Assembly (NCBI GenBank): GCA_047291315.1 | Contig: JBDPYZ010000001.1 | Coordinates: 62,001 to 126,000 of the forward strand | DNA: 64,000 nucleotides | Direction: 5' to 3' | Origin: Arsenophonus fragariae | GTDB lineage: Bacteria; Pseudomonadota; Gammaproteobacteria; Enterobacterales; Enterobacteriaceae | Part shown: positions 1-10,465 of the stretch, piece after piece | Layout of the letters: every line of letters starts with the position of its first letter | Numbering within the stretch: position 1 is the stretch's first letter | Program-made: the position numbers and the translations under genes | Notes under the pieces: generated by a model | The model's input: the letters and a program-made list of their open reading frames with translations, nothing else | What the model was told of the DNA's origin: nothing | Databases searched by the model: none

Positions 1-743
1 GAGATATAGAAACTATTGCAATTATTAAATCCCACTTCAGATAAGATATTAAAGTGACGAGTAATTTAACTAAATCGGCGAATTCTCCAGGTAAATTCAG
101 GTTACTAATATTACCTTTAAAGCGTTGAGTGATATCCTGATACATTGCACCTACCCATATTTGTACTTGAGTATTGCCTTGACCTGAGAATAAGGGCTGA
201 AAAGTGAACTCGTAGCCGATGCTAGGAGTGATAACTAACGCACTGATATCGCCATCTAAAATATCAAGGTTAGTCCGAGTGTAATTTTAGCATCTAAGGT
301 AGTAAAGAATGGCTTATATTCAGCGGCAAGAAAACAACTCCACCACCATAGGTTTTTCCTTCAAAATCTAATATGAAAGGCATATTTCGTGCGAAATCAA
401 GCTCTGCTCCTGCTAAATAAACGGCAGCTAATTTGGTTTTCGAGGAACCTTTGGTTTTTCCATAAACGACATATATATTTTAAAAAGGTAATACCCAAGT
501 ATCTAATTTTAACATATGCTATTCATTTTTCTCGCGGATATAGCCGGCATCTATTGTTATTAAATTAGAAAATACTGGGTATTTCGGTGAGCAAAAATTA
601 ATTTTATCTCTTACTACGTCTTGCCGTAGATTCATATAGCCATAACGAATACCAAATAGTTCAGGTAGATCATAACCACGAGCTTGTGCTTGATTACCCC
701 AAATTGGTAAAATACGGGATTCGCTCAATTTGGGGGCCTTCAT
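1..743 (-). pseudogene. decayed outer-membrane protein, cut by window edge
   Basis: The minus strand reads as a beta-strand-rich protein split over several frames. An N-terminal part lies at 519–743. A middle part around 260–480 has short stretches such as YVVYGKTKGS and MPFILDFEGKTYGGG. A part near 60–260 reads ISALVITP, then QIWVGAMYQDITQRF. The pattern (aromatic, glycine-rich strands, extended length) suggests an uncharacterised outer-membrane barrel-type protein. The family assignment is by general resemblance only. At least two frame changes separate the parts, and the C-terminal end lies beyond the left edge. No partner gene is visible beside it. It is not a functional gene as it stands. 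Confidence 0.5.
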
Positions 744-849
744 TTCTGGTTATACAGATTACTTGCATTCACACACAGTAGTATTGTAACAATTGCCAGG
801 TCAAGTTATTAAACCAGAAAAAATACATGCTACCGCTTATGTATTGGTA

Positions 850-1592
850 AAAGTATAATAAAGCGATTAACTGTTGTTGTAGCATGCTTATCACTATTCT
901 GGTTGATAACAGGTAAAGCCGGTATCATGGCCAATATGACCCGAGTTATTTCCCATCAGGGTGATAGAACGTTCTGGATTGTTGGCTAATACTAATAGCT
1001 ACCCGGTTATTATTCAGAGTTGGGTTGATTATGGTGAAGCAAATCCGCAAACAGAATCACCTTTTTTGGTGCTTGCTTTGATTTTTCATCTACCAGCGCA
1101 AAAGATCCAAGCTATTAGGATTGTTTATAATGGTGATCATTTGCCGGATGATAGAGAGTCAGTTTTTTGGTTAAATTTGTATGAAATACCGCCTAATTTA
1201 CATGATCAAGCGCTAAATCAGGATAGCCCTAAAGTGAATTTGACAATGAATACGCAATTAAAATTATTTTACCGCCCCGGCAAAAGTGACTGTTTTTCCT
1301 GCCAAGTTAGCAGATAAAATTACCTTTAAACTGGAATAAAAGGATCAAGAATGGGTATTGAACTGCAAAAATCCATTACCTTTTCATATTTCTTTTTCGC
1401 AAATTATTTTTGAAAGTCCGCACAAGCGTTATTTGATTAAACAGCAGATGGGATATGATGATGCCTTCATTCTCTGAGCGTATATATCGATTTGAATAAC
1501 CATTTTCACAGTAGGATGGACGGATAGTTTTTTCATATCTGAATGATGTAGGTTTTTCTGTTCGAGAAATGATCACTCCTCAAACACATTAG
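850..1592 (+). pseudogene. periplasmic pilus chaperone (PapD/FimC family), broken
   Basis: Successive frames rebuild a PapD-like chaperone. A hydrophobic signal segment and VISHQGDRTF are read up to about 970. The frame then changes to an ORF carrying the family core: ANTNSYPVIIQSWVDYG, LPDDRESVFWLNLYEIPP and LKLFYRP. After about 1310 the second domain follows with KITFKLE and NPLPFHISF, and in a third frame FSYLNDVGFSVREMI. These chaperones carry pilus subunits to an outer-membrane usher. No usher or fimbrial subunit gene is nearby, so this is an orphan remnant. At least three frame changes or stops make a working product very unlikely. Confidence 0.85.
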
Positions 1593-1688
1593 TTTGCTTG
1601 TATATATCAATAGTTAAAAAATATAACTCTAAATTTTATTTTGGGCGTTACTCTTTTATTTAACAAAAGAGCATCTTGTATTTGCCTG

Positions 1689-3303
1689 CTATTGTTTGGG
1701 TATTATTGGTTGTCTAGTTTGTTCCTGTTGCGGAACAATATAATTAAGGCCTAATATTTCACTGGTATATCGGCTGATCTGATTAAGTAATGTTGGATTT
1801 TGTTCTAAATGCTGGCCATAGGATAGAATGATTTCATGTAATTTAGCATTCCACTGATTTTTTACTTTATTAGGAGCGCTCTCTCTAATAAATTTAACAT
1901 AATATAAGGAGAGGTTGATGCGCCAGGTGAAGCACCAAGCAGACCAAAGACGGTTTTATCATCAGAGATAAAAGTTTCAGTACCGAAACTGTAACGTAAC
2001 TGGTTTTTTATGATTTGTACTCTTTGCCCAGCGATAATTAGTTTCCAATCTTTTTTCTTTGCGTTTGGATAATATTCTAACAAATATTGATAACGTTCTT
2101 CATCATTTACCTTAATTGACTGACTAAATATCTCACTAAACCTAAGTGTTTGAGCCCAATAATAATGATGGAAATTATATTACTGTCATTGGTAGTAGAA
2201 AAAAGATCTAGTTGACTACCATATTTGAGAAATTTTATTTGAGTAAGTGGCACAAGGGCCAAATAACACATATTTTTTACCACCCAAATAGCGTGTATCA
2301 ATATGTGGAACTGACATAGGGGGAGCACACCAAGGCTGGTTTTCCATAAACTTTTGCTGTATGTCTGTCGACCACTTGAGGATTATCGGTAACAAGAAAT
2401 TCACCACCGATAGGAAATCCGGCATACTGTTTTCATTTTTATAACCCTTTTTATTATAATAATTTAATCGTTTATCCACCTGTACCAATAAAGACTAATC
2501 GAGTTTTTATATGATTCTTTTCGCCGGTTGTAAGGTTTTTAAAAACGACACTCCAAGTGTCATTATCATTACGACTAATTGCGTTCACTTTTGCTCTAGT
2601 CTGTAATTTGAAGTTCGGATGCTTGAGCAGAGTGGCAACTAACTGACGAGTTAGTTTGCCATAGTTTACATCAGCTCCAGTATCTATACGTGTTTCTGCA
2701 ACAGGTTATTTGGCATCTTTACCTTCTATAATTATTGGCTCCCACGATTTAATTTCTTCCTCAGATGTAGAATATTTCATGCCATAAAACATAGGATTTT
2801 TGATCATTGCTGCATAGCGTTTTGCTAAGAAATTAATATCATTTTTTCCTCAAACAAAGACAATATGTGGAACAGGATTTATAAAAGTTTGGGATTGGTG
2901 AAGAACGTGATGTTTGAGTTTGTAAGTCCAGAATTGTTTCGAAATTTCAAATTGATTGGCAATTTCTACTGCTTGAGTAATATTAATTTGTCCATCTTTT
3001 TCAGGCGTATAGTTCATTTCCATAAAACCTGAATGACTGGTACCTGCATTATTCCAGCCATCAGAGGTGTTACCCGCGATACTATCTAGTCGTTCATACA
3101 TTTGGATTTGCCAATCTGGTTGCAATTCTGCTAAGTATGTTGCTAAAGTCGCATTCATGATACCAGCGCCGATAAGCTCAATATTAACAGTAGGTTCATT
3201 AGTTGAAGTTTTGATCGGGTATGAAGCTATCGGTCTAAATAAATTAAAAAATAATTACTAATAGCCCAATAAACCTAACTGTATATTTTAATGATCTCTT
3301 CAT
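1689..3303 (-). pseudogene. mqo: malate:quinone oxidoreductase, multiply frameshifted
   Basis: Mqo is a membrane-bound FAD enzyme that oxidises malate to oxaloacetate and passes electrons to quinone. A signal-like start (MKRSLKYTVRFIGLL) lies at 3303 and the C-terminus ends PIIPKQ at 1689. In between the protein is readable in pieces: LIGAGIMNATLATYLAEL, GWNNAGTSHSGFMEMNYTP and FGLLGASPGASTSPYIML near the end. The pieces lie in different frames at roughly 1862–2083, 2107–2488 and 2850–3158, with stops between them. Total length matches a full Mqo of about 540 residues, so decay is by small indels, not large deletion. It sits beside dcuC and frd remnants. Confidence 0.92.
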
Positions 3304-3732
3304 AAGAAAATGTACCTTAATTATTGATGAGCGACATCAAACATAAAAATTAATTATGGTATTGTGTTGCTCTCTCCGTAATAATTAGATGCTTAGTGCT
3401 ATAGTATATTTTTTATTATAAATTATTTTTATGTTTTAGATTGTGAAGTAGTAATTATGGTTTAATTTTAAATAAAAAATAATTATAATTTGGTATAAAT
3501 AAACCACTTTTTTGTTCTAAAAATAAAGATGATATTATGGCTTAATATCCTAGCATTTTATGGTGATAAAATAGGCGAAGTGACGGTTAATACTGCTATT
3601 AATCAAATTTTAATTGGTAAGTTGTGTCTTCATAGTTATTTTTTATTAAAAATAAATAATATCCATAATGATTATATAAATTTATTATTATTTTTTTTGA
3701 CGGCCTTGATATAGATGTATAGGAGTAAAAGG
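3304..3732. other. AT-rich intergenic stretch, nothing recognised
   Basis: This stretch lies between divergently oriented mqo and dcuC remnants. It is very AT-rich. A 61-codon open frame at 3529–3714 has no recognisable family features. I see no convincing promoter or RNA. Confidence 0.5.
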
Positions 3733-4640
3733 ATGGAATTCTTGATTGGTGTATTGGTTACGATTGGAATAGGTCGTTATATTATTAGAAGCTATTCACC
3801 CACAGGTGTTTTAATGATAGGCAGGATATTGCTGTTTATTATTAGTGCTATTATGGTAAAAATATATTACCGAACGTTGTGTCAGTGAGGGGTTGGAAAA
3901 CCACCGATATTTTAGAATATATCAAATATCTACTGATGAGCCGTGGTGGTGATTTAGGGATGATGATTATGATTTTATGTGGTTTTTTTGCCTATATGAC
4001 CCATATCGGGGCTAATGATGTTGTGGTCAAAATAGGGTCTAAGGCCATTACAAATGATCAATTCACCCTATGCGCTAATGGTTGTTTGCTTAATGTCACT
4101 GGCTGTGTCTTTATCAGCGGGACAGTCTTATTGATGGCGACCCTATTTCCGATTATAGTTAATGTCAGCATTAGGCGTGGCAAGTTTGTGCCTCATCTGT
4201 CGCAATAATTTTGGCTCTTACATCAGGTGATGTTATGTTAGCAACGAAAGCATCAGGAATGCGATTAATCGATTTTGCTTTTAAAACCACGTTGCCTATT
4301 TCGATTATTGCTATGGGGCGATTAGCCACTTTTTTGGCAGCTCTATCTGGATAAATGTGAGCAGGTAAAAACAGAAAAACTTGATGTTAATGAAATTAAG
4401 ACCAAAGCGCCTAATTTTTATGCTGTTTTACATTTTACATCCATTATTGGGGTATTAATTTTTGATGTTAAGTGGGCACCTCAATTACATATTATTACTA
4501 CTATTATTGTTGGTTGTATTATTCTAACGAGCTTGATTGAGTTTGTGCGTTATTTTAGAGTAAAAGCGGTGGGTTTGATGGGTTAGATGTTTGTTATCGT
4601 GTTATGGATGTCTTGTTTGCTGTTTCAGCCGCTAGTTTTC
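3733..4640 (+). pseudogene. dcuC: DcuC anaerobic C4-dicarboxylate carrier, 5' part only
   Basis: DcuC exchanges or exports succinate and other C4-dicarboxylates during fumarate respiration. The reading starts at MEFLIGVLVTIGIGRYII (3733). It continues in another frame as LLMSRGGDLGMMIMILCGF and YMTHIGANDVVVK (3879–4208), then as RLIDFAFKTTLPIS, KWAPQLHIIT and LDVCYRVMD near 4600. That covers roughly the first 270 residues of a family of about 460. After about 4640 the sequence no longer matches DcuC and becomes a different permease. Several frame changes and stops interrupt it. It pairs functionally with the frd remnants downstream. Confidence 0.88.
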
Positions 4641-5354
4641 TCTCTATATTGATGAAAATCTCATCTTCTTATATGTATTTTCGTTTAGGTAATGTTCTGA
4701 TTAAAAGTGTCATGGTTGTGTTAGTTATTATTATACCAGCTACAGTATTAACAAGTTATCTGGTAAGTTATTTTAGTCAATGGCAAGGTTATCAACAGCA
4801 AGTTGAATTAGCGATTAATATACTTATTGTAGTCGCTATTATTTATTCCCTTTTTCTCTTTATCCATCGTATATTTTTTTCATTCTCTTTAAATCAATTT
4901 GAAAAAAATAACACTATTGATGTAATGTCGTTATTGCTGCCGGCTATCAGTGCTGGCGTAGTGCTTGGTGCTACTGGAGTAAGACGGTGTTGTTGTATTG
5001 CCACTATTGTTGCGTTATTTAAAATTATCTATCAAAGAAGCGATTGGCACCTCGATTTTTGTAACAATTATTTTGTCAGGTTCATCAGCGGTTGCATATA
5101 TACGGGATGGGCATACTCATATTGTTCTTGCATTTACCCTATGATATATGGTCATTGATGACTATCCCGCTGGCAAAACATTTAATATTGCATTTATCCG
5201 ATCGTGTTTTGCAGATCAATAAAACTGTGGGGATGAGAAAAAGCAGATATTGAATAGCATAATGTTAACGCTATTAACAGTTTTTCTGGGAAAATTTTTA
5301 CTATGGTTATTAATTTGTAATAGCACATTTGAGCCATCAAGTAGGATATTTTGA
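4640..5354 (+). pseudogene. TauE/SafE-family permease remnant fused behind dcuC
   Basis: From about 4640 the frame carries membrane segments with KISSSYMYFRLGNV, then LLLPAISAGVVLGATGV. After a frame change around 4980 it reads EAIGTSIFVTIILSGSSAV and YIRDGHTHIVLAF, followed by PLAKHLILHLSDRVLQI and LLTVFLGKFLLWLLI. These features fit the C-terminal part of TauE/SafE (COG0730) sulfite or organic-anion exporters. The N-terminal third is missing. The 184-codon frame at 4604–5158 runs from the end of dcuC into this gene, so a deletion appears to have joined them. Frameshifts and stops make a product unlikely. Confidence 0.7.
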
Positions 5355-5847
5355 TTGATTGAAAATAGCATATTTTATGCTATCAATTTTCTTTGATAAT
5401 TAAATGTTACTTTGTTATTTAATCGGTTAAAAGGTTTATTACCTATATTTACTCAAAATTTTTTTCTGCAATATTGGATTATATTTTATTTAATAATAAA
5501 TATATTGTCATTTAAATAATCTATTTTTGTCATCAATAGGTTACAAATCGCTTTTTTCGATCGATATTTATTCATTAATAGTTTTTGTGAATCATAAATG
5601 TTTATACTGATCATTTTAAACGATTGGAAGTCATTTGAATTATTAGGTTAAAAATAGAATAACAAGGAAGTTTAACAATACAAGGATGTATTTATAAAAT
5701 GAATTTCAGCATCTACAAAGTGAAACGATGGAGAAAAAAATAGCGTTCATCTGTTTAAAGCTAGTTTTTAATTCAAATTAGTGACTATCCAATTAGTCAC
5801 CTTTGAATAGCGTTACTTAAAGCAGGTAGTTAATTAAAAAATAATTT
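5355..5847. other. AT-rich intergenic stretch, nothing recognised
   Basis: This is a gene-free stretch between the permease remnant and the SnoaL-like gene. It is strongly AT-rich, and no frame on either strand carries protein-like sequence. I see no RNA, repeat or clear terminator. Confidence 0.5.
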
Positions 5848-6300
5848 TTAGGTTTCTGTCGGTACTTCTGATGAATGATGTGTTGATATTTTCCACTCTT
5901 TTCCATCCCAGGCCTAGGTAAATGTATAATGAGCTGAAACAGTGGATTTATCTTTAAAAGTAAAAGTACTGATATCGATTGCTTTATTACAACCAATACG
6001 AATAGTTTGATTATAAATTTTTTCTCCCGGTTTTTTGGCTAAAAAGTGTTTGAAATAGTCGATACGTTCAGCATTCGTTAAACGAACCTGACTTGATATA
6101 GTTGGTAAAAGTACTGAATCAGCGAGATAGTTTGCTGAAACCTTTTTCGCATCGCCATTTTTTAATGAATCATTCCAGCGATCAAATAAACTAGCAATTT
6201 GTTGTTGATCTACCTTTATACATTTTGGCATCATCTCTAAAGCAAATATATAGCTAGAAAGTAAAGTTAGGGGAATAGTTAAAAAATTCAGTTTTCTCAT
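5848..6300 (-). pseudogene. SnoaL-like (SgcJ/EcaC-type) secreted protein with internal amber codon
   Basis: A signal-like start (MRKLNFLTIPLTLLSSYIF) leads into a small alpha+beta domain with DRWNDSLKNGDAKKVSANYL, which fits the SgcJ/EcaC or CaMKII-association group of the NTF2/SnoaL fold. Its biochemical role is unknown. The frame stops at an amber codon (5914–5916). The same frame then continues to a natural-looking end reading WDGKEWKISTHHSSEVPTET, with a stop at 5848. So the gene lost its last 21 residues, including the final strand and HHSS motif, to one nonsense mutation. A 128-residue truncated product is possible. Confidence 0.75.
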
Positions 6301-6317
6301 AAACGTTTCGCTAGTGA

Positions 6318-6658
6318 GTATTATTTTTGTGATGATTTCTTGGGCTATTTTTTAAATTTTTTATCACAATATTGACAGCTTTAGGTGCCAGTTAGAATCA
6401 GGTTTTGGGATGAAATAAAGTCGCTATTAAAGTGAAAATATTAATTAATAAAACGATAGGATTATGAAGTAAGGCAATATAATTAGACGAGCTTTTAGGC
6501 CCGGTTTGTAACGAAAATATGCCATAAAGTACGAGTAAGCTAAAACAAATTTGAGGGATGGCGGTTGCTTCCCGAATAACATAAAAACAATAAAATACAA
6601 TCTATTGCCACTAATTTGATGATATTTCGGGTACATAGGACTTACGTTTTGTTGTCAT
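6318..6658 (-). pseudogene. frdC: fumarate reductase membrane anchor FrdC, broken
   Basis: The start MTTKRKSYVPEIS at 6658 is followed by stops. Then, in frame, come FYCFYVIREATAIPQICFS, LYGIFSLQTGP and LLINIFTLIATLFHPKT. After another stop come LAPKAVNIVIKNLK and EIITKII. These match the haem-less FrdC anchor that, with FrdD, holds the catalytic FrdAB pair to the membrane and binds menaquinol. There are at least three in-frame stops, and the end is eroded near 6318. No frdD sequence follows; the SnoaL-like gene begins instead. Confidence 0.88.
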
Positions 6659-6666
6659 TTTTTTCC

Positions 6667-7206
6667 TTACCTTGGTTTCAACATAGCGATAATAAAATCT
6701 TCTGTACTTGTTGTTTTTTCTTGTTGAATGGCAGCGGCAGGATCAACATGTTTAGGGCATATTTCAGAACAGGAACCAACAAATGTACAGCTCCATACAC
6801 CATTATCTCTATTTAGTAATGGCATCCGTTTTTTTTACCTTTATCACGACCTATCGAGGTTATAACGTTTTGCCAGTGTAATCGCAGCAGGGCCGATAAA
6901 CTCTGGATTAAGGACAAATTGAGGACAAGCTGCATAACAGAGGCCACAATTAATACAGACAGAGAATTGATGATATTTAGCCATTTAACTAGGCGTTTTT
7001 TTATTGGGGTCATCACTAACTTTACGATTATTACCAATGATATAGGGTTTAATAGCTTCAAGACTCTCAATAAAATGAGTCATATCTACCACTAAATCTC
7101 TTTCGATAGGAAAATTTCCAAAAGCTTCTACTTTTAGACCATGGGCATCGTCAGTTTAGAGGGTATAGCGCATGATCTTCACTTTCAGTTTTTTCATCTT
7201 AGCCAT
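6667..7206 (-). pseudogene. frdB: fumarate reductase iron-sulfur subunit FrdB with ferredoxin domain deleted
   Basis: The start MAKMKKLKVKIMRYTL at 7206 is followed directly by a stop and then HGLKVEAFGNFPIERDLVV. That join skips about 70 residues, namely the N-terminal plant-type ferredoxin domain with its [2Fe-2S] cysteines. The rest continues through LEAIKPYIIGNNRKV, YHQFSVCINCGLCYAACPQF and SEICPKHVDPAAAIQQ to a stop at 6667, with at least two further frame changes. The frdA and frdB frames overlap by 8 bases as in the intact operon. Without the 2Fe-2S domain, electron transfer from menaquinol to fumarate could not work. Confidence 0.93.
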
Positions 7207-8612
7207 TCGCCTGCTCCTTCTTTGCTTGCTCTTGTGCTGTTGCTTCATCACCATAAACTCGTTTAGCTGATGCTAATTTTGTAATTTTCACATCACGATA
7301 AGCTATATCTGGGCGCGCGGTGTGAGTTAAAATAGGCAACAGAATGTTTTAGGAAATTAACATTATCACGTTCAGTACAGATTTCATCCAGACGCTGATG
7401 AGCACCACGAGATTCTTTCCGATAGAAAGCAGAGTGAGCCATACATTCCGCTACATCTAGACTAAACCCTAATTCGATAGTATAGAAAAGTTCAGTATTA
7501 AAGAGGCTGCTATGATCTGTAATTTCAATATGTTCAAAGCGTTCTTTAAGTTCAGCTAGTTTATCCATGGTTTTTTGCATGAATTCAGGTGTACGATAGA
7601 TGTTACAATCTTCCTCCATTTTTATTTCATCACGAATGGTAGTCCAATTCTCTTTACCTTTTTAGTTGAATATTTTGATTGAATTGGTTTCAATTTCAAG
7701 TGCTTTTAATTCAATGGTGTTATTATTTGTTGAAGAGAGGCTTCAGTGGCATATTTAGCCGCTTTTGCACCAGTTAATCGTCCAAAAACGACTAATCCTG
7801 CTAAAGAGTTAGAACCTAGTCGGTTTGCACCATATAAGCCAACTGATGAACATTTGCCAACAGCAAATGGACCTTTAATTGATTTTCACATTTTTGATCC
7901 GTTTCAATACCTCCCATTATAAGTGTGCGGTTGGACGAACAGGCATAGGATCAGTAACGCAATGTCCATGCTGTCACCGGTAACAATTCCACCGTTTGTA
8001 TTATAACGGTAAACGCGACCTACACTGCCAGTGTCCATAATAACGGCATTTTCCCTAATTTGAATATGAGTGCCCTCCATCATGTGAATAGCGATCAGAC
8101 CATGTACTCGCCCTTCATCAACAAGAATATCTAACACAAAATATTCATCAAATATTTGAATTTGTTGATATTTAAGTAATGTTTCAAATAAAGTATGTAG
8201 CATATGGAAGCCTATTTTATCAGCTGCAAACTAAGTGCGCTCAATTTTCACTCCCCTAAAGCTACGGACATTCACTGTACCATCTTTTTTACGACTCCAT
8301 GGGCATCCCTATAATTCCAGTTGTGTCATTTCGGTTGGGCAATTTTCACAAAATATTCAACAACATCTTGTTCACATAACTAATCTTCAGCTGAAACTGT
8401 ATCATTAAAGTGATAATCATAGGTATCATGGGATTGAACGATTGCCGCAGTGCCACCCTCTGCAGTGACAGTATGGCTACGCAGGGATAGACTTTTGAGA
8501 TCAAAGCAATTTTTAAATGGGGATTAGCTTCAGCAGCAGCAATTGCTGTTCTTAAACCAGCTCCGATTATGGCTAAATCAGCATTAAAGGTTTGCGCACT
8601 ATGCTTCTCCAT
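7199..8612 (-). pseudogene. frdA: fumarate reductase flavoprotein FrdA, deleted and frameshifted
   Basis: The start at 8612 reads QTFNADLAIIGAGLRTAIAAA. Compared with intact FrdA the FAD-binding glycine motif has lost three residues (GAGGAG reduced to GAG). Later parts lie in different frames: LHTLFETLLKYQQIQIFDEYFVLDIL and VYRYNTNGGIVTGD (7904–8203), a jump to ETDQKCENQLK near 7900, and the C-terminal helical domain at 7293–7619 with IYRTPEFMQKTMDKL and KESRGAHQRLDE. It ends AKRVYGDEATAQEQ at 7199. The jump near 7900 drops roughly 120 residues of the substrate-binding domain. FrdA would normally reduce fumarate to succinate. Confidence 0.93.
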
Positions 8613-9424
8613 TACTAATTGAAATAGATCTCATGTTGTTATGGTATTGTTATTTAACTCCGGTTAATAATTAATAATAAATTATTATTTAGCAATTTAT
8701 AACGAATTGTTACCGACAAAGATTTGATTCAGGTACAAGTTTTCTAGGATTTTGCTTATAAAAAGTGAGAGCTAATATACTTGTTCCAAAAATTAGCTAT
8801 TTTTGATCATAAAATGAGTATAATGGAGCTTATGTGTTATCTTATTAACTTAGTGGATTTCGAGTTAGTTTTTTATTTTTTTGATAATGATTTTTAAATA
8901 AATTTCAATCAATTATTAACTGCAAGCTTTTGTTACTAACTTAATAAAAAATATGTTTTTTATTAAATAAAGTTGTTATTTATATACTTACTTATTGATA
9001 TATAATATTATTCTATTTTGTTATTTAATTATCATCAATAAATATATTTTTAATAAATAAGAAATTTATACTAATCCATTAAAATGATTATTTTTTAGTA
9101 TGTTTATTGATTAAAATAACTTTTAAATTCTATTAATATATTGATATTATTTGAATTTATTTTTATGGTTTGATGGTTTTCAGTTGAAATATTTTCTTCA
9201 TTCAGCTAGATTGGAGATCAATAGAAAATAGTTATATCAATTTATAGCTAACATTAATTATTTCTTTCAACTAATTAATATTTTCAGGTTCTCTTACTAT
9301 TTAACTAAGGGTTAGTTTATTTTTGTTAAAAAAACTAGTGATGAGATTAACGATATGAAATATTTGTTTATTTGTTTACAAGCGAGTAAATTGGGTCGCT
9401 TAATTCTTTTTTGGGGTTTTTACA
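8613..9424. other. frdA–epmA divergent intergenic region
   Basis: About 810 bases lie between the dead frdA and the divergent epmA, the same neighbours as in E. coli but with a longer gap. The stretch is extremely AT-rich, with runs of A and T throughout, and no frame looks coding. The epmA promoter must lie in its right part, but I cannot single it out reliably among many TATAAT-like words. Confidence 0.55.
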
Positions 9425-10405
9425 ATGAGTGAGATAGTGAATTGGCAACCGAGCGCGTCTATCAATAACTTACTGAAAAGAGCCAAAATTATTGCTGAAA
9501 TCAGACGTTTTTTTATCGATCGGGGGGTAGTAGAAGTAGAGACGCCTATATTAAGCAAATTCACGGTAACAGATATTCACCTCTTGCCGTTTGAAACCCA
9601 ATTTTTTGCTCCTGTGATTGCTGACAGCACCAAATTATATATGATAACTAGTCCTGAATATCATATGAAACGTTTGCTAGCGGCTGGCAGTGGGCCTATA
9701 TATCAGGTGATTAAAGCTTTTCGTAATGAAGAAGAGGGGTGTTACCATAATCCAGAATTTACTATGCTTGAATGGTATCGACCACATTATGACATGTACC
9801 GACTTATTGATGAAGTAGATGATTTGCTGCAACAGATTTTGGATTGCCAACCAACGGAGCGAATATCATATCAACAGGCCTTTCAGCGTTATCTAAATAT
9901 TGATCCATTAGCACTGGAATCAGAAAGAAAACAATTACGTGATGCAGCAGTGAAGTTGGGTTTAAATAACGCGGAAACAGAAGAAGACAAGGATGTGTTG
10001 TTACAATTTTTGTTTACTACGGGAGTCGAGCCTAACTTAGGTAAAGATAAACCTACTGTTATCTATCATTTCCCTGCTTCACAGGCAGCACTAGCTGAGA
10101 TTAGTAAAGAAGATCACCGGGTTGCGGAACGTTTTGAAGTTTATTTTAAGGGTATTGAGTTGGCTAATGGTTTTCGTGAGTTGACTGATGCACAAGAACA
10201 AAGAGAACGTTTTGAACATGATAATCAAATTCGCGAAAAAATTGGTTTACCAGTACAGCCTATTGATGAGAGCCTCCTTGCTGCACTAGATAAAGTGATT
10301 CCTGACTGTTCGGGCGTTGCGTTAGGTATTGATCGTTTAGTCATGTTGGCGCTGAACGCAGAAAAAATCAGTGATGTTATCTCTTTTTCTATAGAGCGAG
10401 CTTAA
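9425..10405 (+). CDS. epmA: EF-P beta-lysyltransferase EpmA
   Basis: EpmA activates (R)-beta-lysine with ATP and attaches it to a conserved lysine of elongation factor P, which helps ribosomes through polyproline stretches. The 326-residue product is a free-standing class II lysyl-tRNA synthetase catalytic core without the anticodon-binding domain. Class II motif 2 is FRNEEEG (near residue 99) and motif 3 is GVALGIDRLVM near the C-terminus. PEYHMKRLL and the WYRPHYDMYRLIDE stretch are also typical. Length matches the family (325 in E. coli). It sits divergent from the frd remnants, as in relatives. It appears fully intact. Confidence 0.97.
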   Translation: MSEIVNWQPSASINNLLKRAKIIAEIRRFFIDRGVVEVETPILSKFTVTDIHLLPFETQFFAPVIADSTKLYMITSPEYHMKRLLAAGSGPIYQVIKAFRNEEEGCYHNPEFTMLEWYRPHYDMYRLIDEVDDLLQQILDCQPTERISYQQAFQRYLNIDPLALESERKQLRDAAVKLGLNNAETEEDKDVLLQFLFTTGVEPNLGKDKPTVIYHFPASQAALAEISKEDHRVAERFEVYFKGIELANGFRELTDAQEQRERFEHDNQIREKIGLPVQPIDESLLAALDKVIPDCSGVALGIDRLVMLALNAEKISDVISFSIERA

Positions 10406-10465
10406 TATTAGTAGGCTAATAGTAACCAGCAGTAAATTATTACCGCTGAGTCTATTGGTGAGCTG

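Noticed and set aside
3321..3343. FNR-like site (TTGAT … ATCAA) near mqo
   Set aside because: The half-sites are seven bases apart instead of the four required by FNR.
3529..3714. 61-codon plus-strand open frame before dcuC
   Set aside because: Low-complexity Ile/Leu/Asn-rich translation of AT-rich DNA with no family resemblance and no good ribosome site.
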